DNA of 6,781 nt from NCBI GenBank assembly GCA_018334735.1, contig JAGXLK010000125.1:1-6781 (forward strand), written 5' to 3'. Shown in pieces: positions 6,521 through 6,781 of this stretch. Origin of the DNA: Planctomycetota bacterium (GTDB taxonomy: Bacteria > Planctomycetota > Brocadiia > SM23-32). Every line of letters starts with the position of its first letter. Within the stretch, counting starts at the first letter, position 1. The notes under the pieces are model-generated. The model was not told the origin of the DNA, made no database searches, and saw only the letters and a list, made by a program, of their open reading frames with translations. Position numbers and translations under genes: made by a program.

Positions 6521-6625
6521 GTCTTTGCGAGGCGACCCGCGAAGCGGGGTGCCGCGGCAATCTCGCCGTTGGGTGGACAAAATGACGAGATTGTTTCGTT
6601 CACTTTACGGTGGGTTCGCAATGAC
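6521..6625. mobile_element. 105-bp palindromic element (non-coding, MITE- or REP-like)
   Basis: The ends are inverted: GTCTTTGCGA at 6521-6530 and TCGCAATGAC at 6616-6625 match as inverted repeats at 9 of 10 positions. Inside them CAATCTCG at 6558-6565 pairs exactly with CGAGATTG at 6586-6593 around a 20-base centre. One arm also holds the small hairpin CCCGC, GAA, GCGGG. The GTCATTGCGA...CAATCTC layout resembles, from memory, a palindrome type scattered between genes in many bacteria. It encodes no transposase, so any movement would depend on one elsewhere. It lies in frame within the 5' extension of the large gene. Confidence 0.6.
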
Positions 6626-6696
6626 CTGCGCAGGTGGCTTTGGCGGTTCAACACACTCAGTATCTGAGACGTGGTTGTCCGGCGGGTTGCGTGGCT

Positions 6697-6714
6697 CATC
6701 GAGGAAACCTTTCT
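6697..6714 (-). promoter_or_regulatory. Ribosome binding site and alternative upstream ATG of the large gene
   Basis: On the minus strand AGAAAGG (6714-6708) lies eight bases before ATG 6699-6697, close to the layout before the sulfatase (CAGAAAGG in both, and CG directly before both ATGs). The frame from 6699 is open through the palindromic element into the signal peptide. Translation from here would put the export signal at residues 70-94 behind a basic leader, which is unlikely for a secreted protein. It may be a translated leader or a start displaced by an insertion. Confidence 0.5.
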
Positions 6715-6721
6715 GCAGGAG

Positions 6722-6751
6722 ATTGTTGTTAGCCTCCGATCCTAACGGCAA
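6722..6751 (-). promoter_or_regulatory. Possible promoter of the large gene
   Basis: On the minus strand TTGCCG (6751-6746) and AACAAT (6727-6722) are separated by 18 bases and lie just upstream of the ribosome binding site at 6714-6708. The first box is close to a sigma-70 -35 consensus, the second only partly matches -10. If this is the promoter, the palindromic element would be transcribed in the leader. Confidence 0.2.
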
Positions 6752-6781
6752 CACAGAAATCTTAAGTAGGATTCAGCATGC

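Overview
The window looks like chromosomal DNA from a polysaccharide-degrading bacterium, most likely of the PVC superphylum (Kiritimatiellota, Lentisphaerota, Verrucomicrobiota or Planctomycetota). This is an inference from three things: a type I sulfatase, a very large exported multidomain protein ending in a jelly-roll module typical of secreted PVC proteins, and a GC-rich intergenic region full of palindromic repeats. No rRNA, tRNA, CRISPR array, integrase or transposase gene is visible.

Layout. Positions 1-112 are a leader with an 11-base C run and a ribosome binding site. Positions 113-1489 (+) encode a complete formylglycine-dependent sulfatase with no export signal. Positions 1490-2649 lie between two convergent genes and hold no credible gene. 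They do hold a stack of at least four kinds of repeat or hairpin: a ~90-100 bp three-hairpin unit present twice, a fragment of its tail, a two-hairpin block, a strong 8-bp-stem hairpin, and a split 20+19 bp repeat present twice. Positions 2650-6492 (-) encode an exported protein of 1280 residues that looks like a toroid-plus-beta-sandwich polysaccharide-active enzyme, possibly a lyase of a family I cannot name. Its 5' region (6493-6699) carries a 105-bp palindromic element (6521-6625) and a second, better-supported ATG upstream, so its real start is uncertain.

How the parts fit. The two genes converge, so they are not one operon, but their products make sense together. The large protein would bind and cut a polysaccharide outside the cytoplasm, and the sulfatase would remove sulfate esters from fragments, apparently in the cytoplasm. 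The substrate cannot be read from the sequence. The most noteworthy parts are the repeat-packed convergent intergenic region, the palindromic element in frame with the large gene, and the unassigned catalytic domain of the large protein. I see no clear evidence of a wholly new system.
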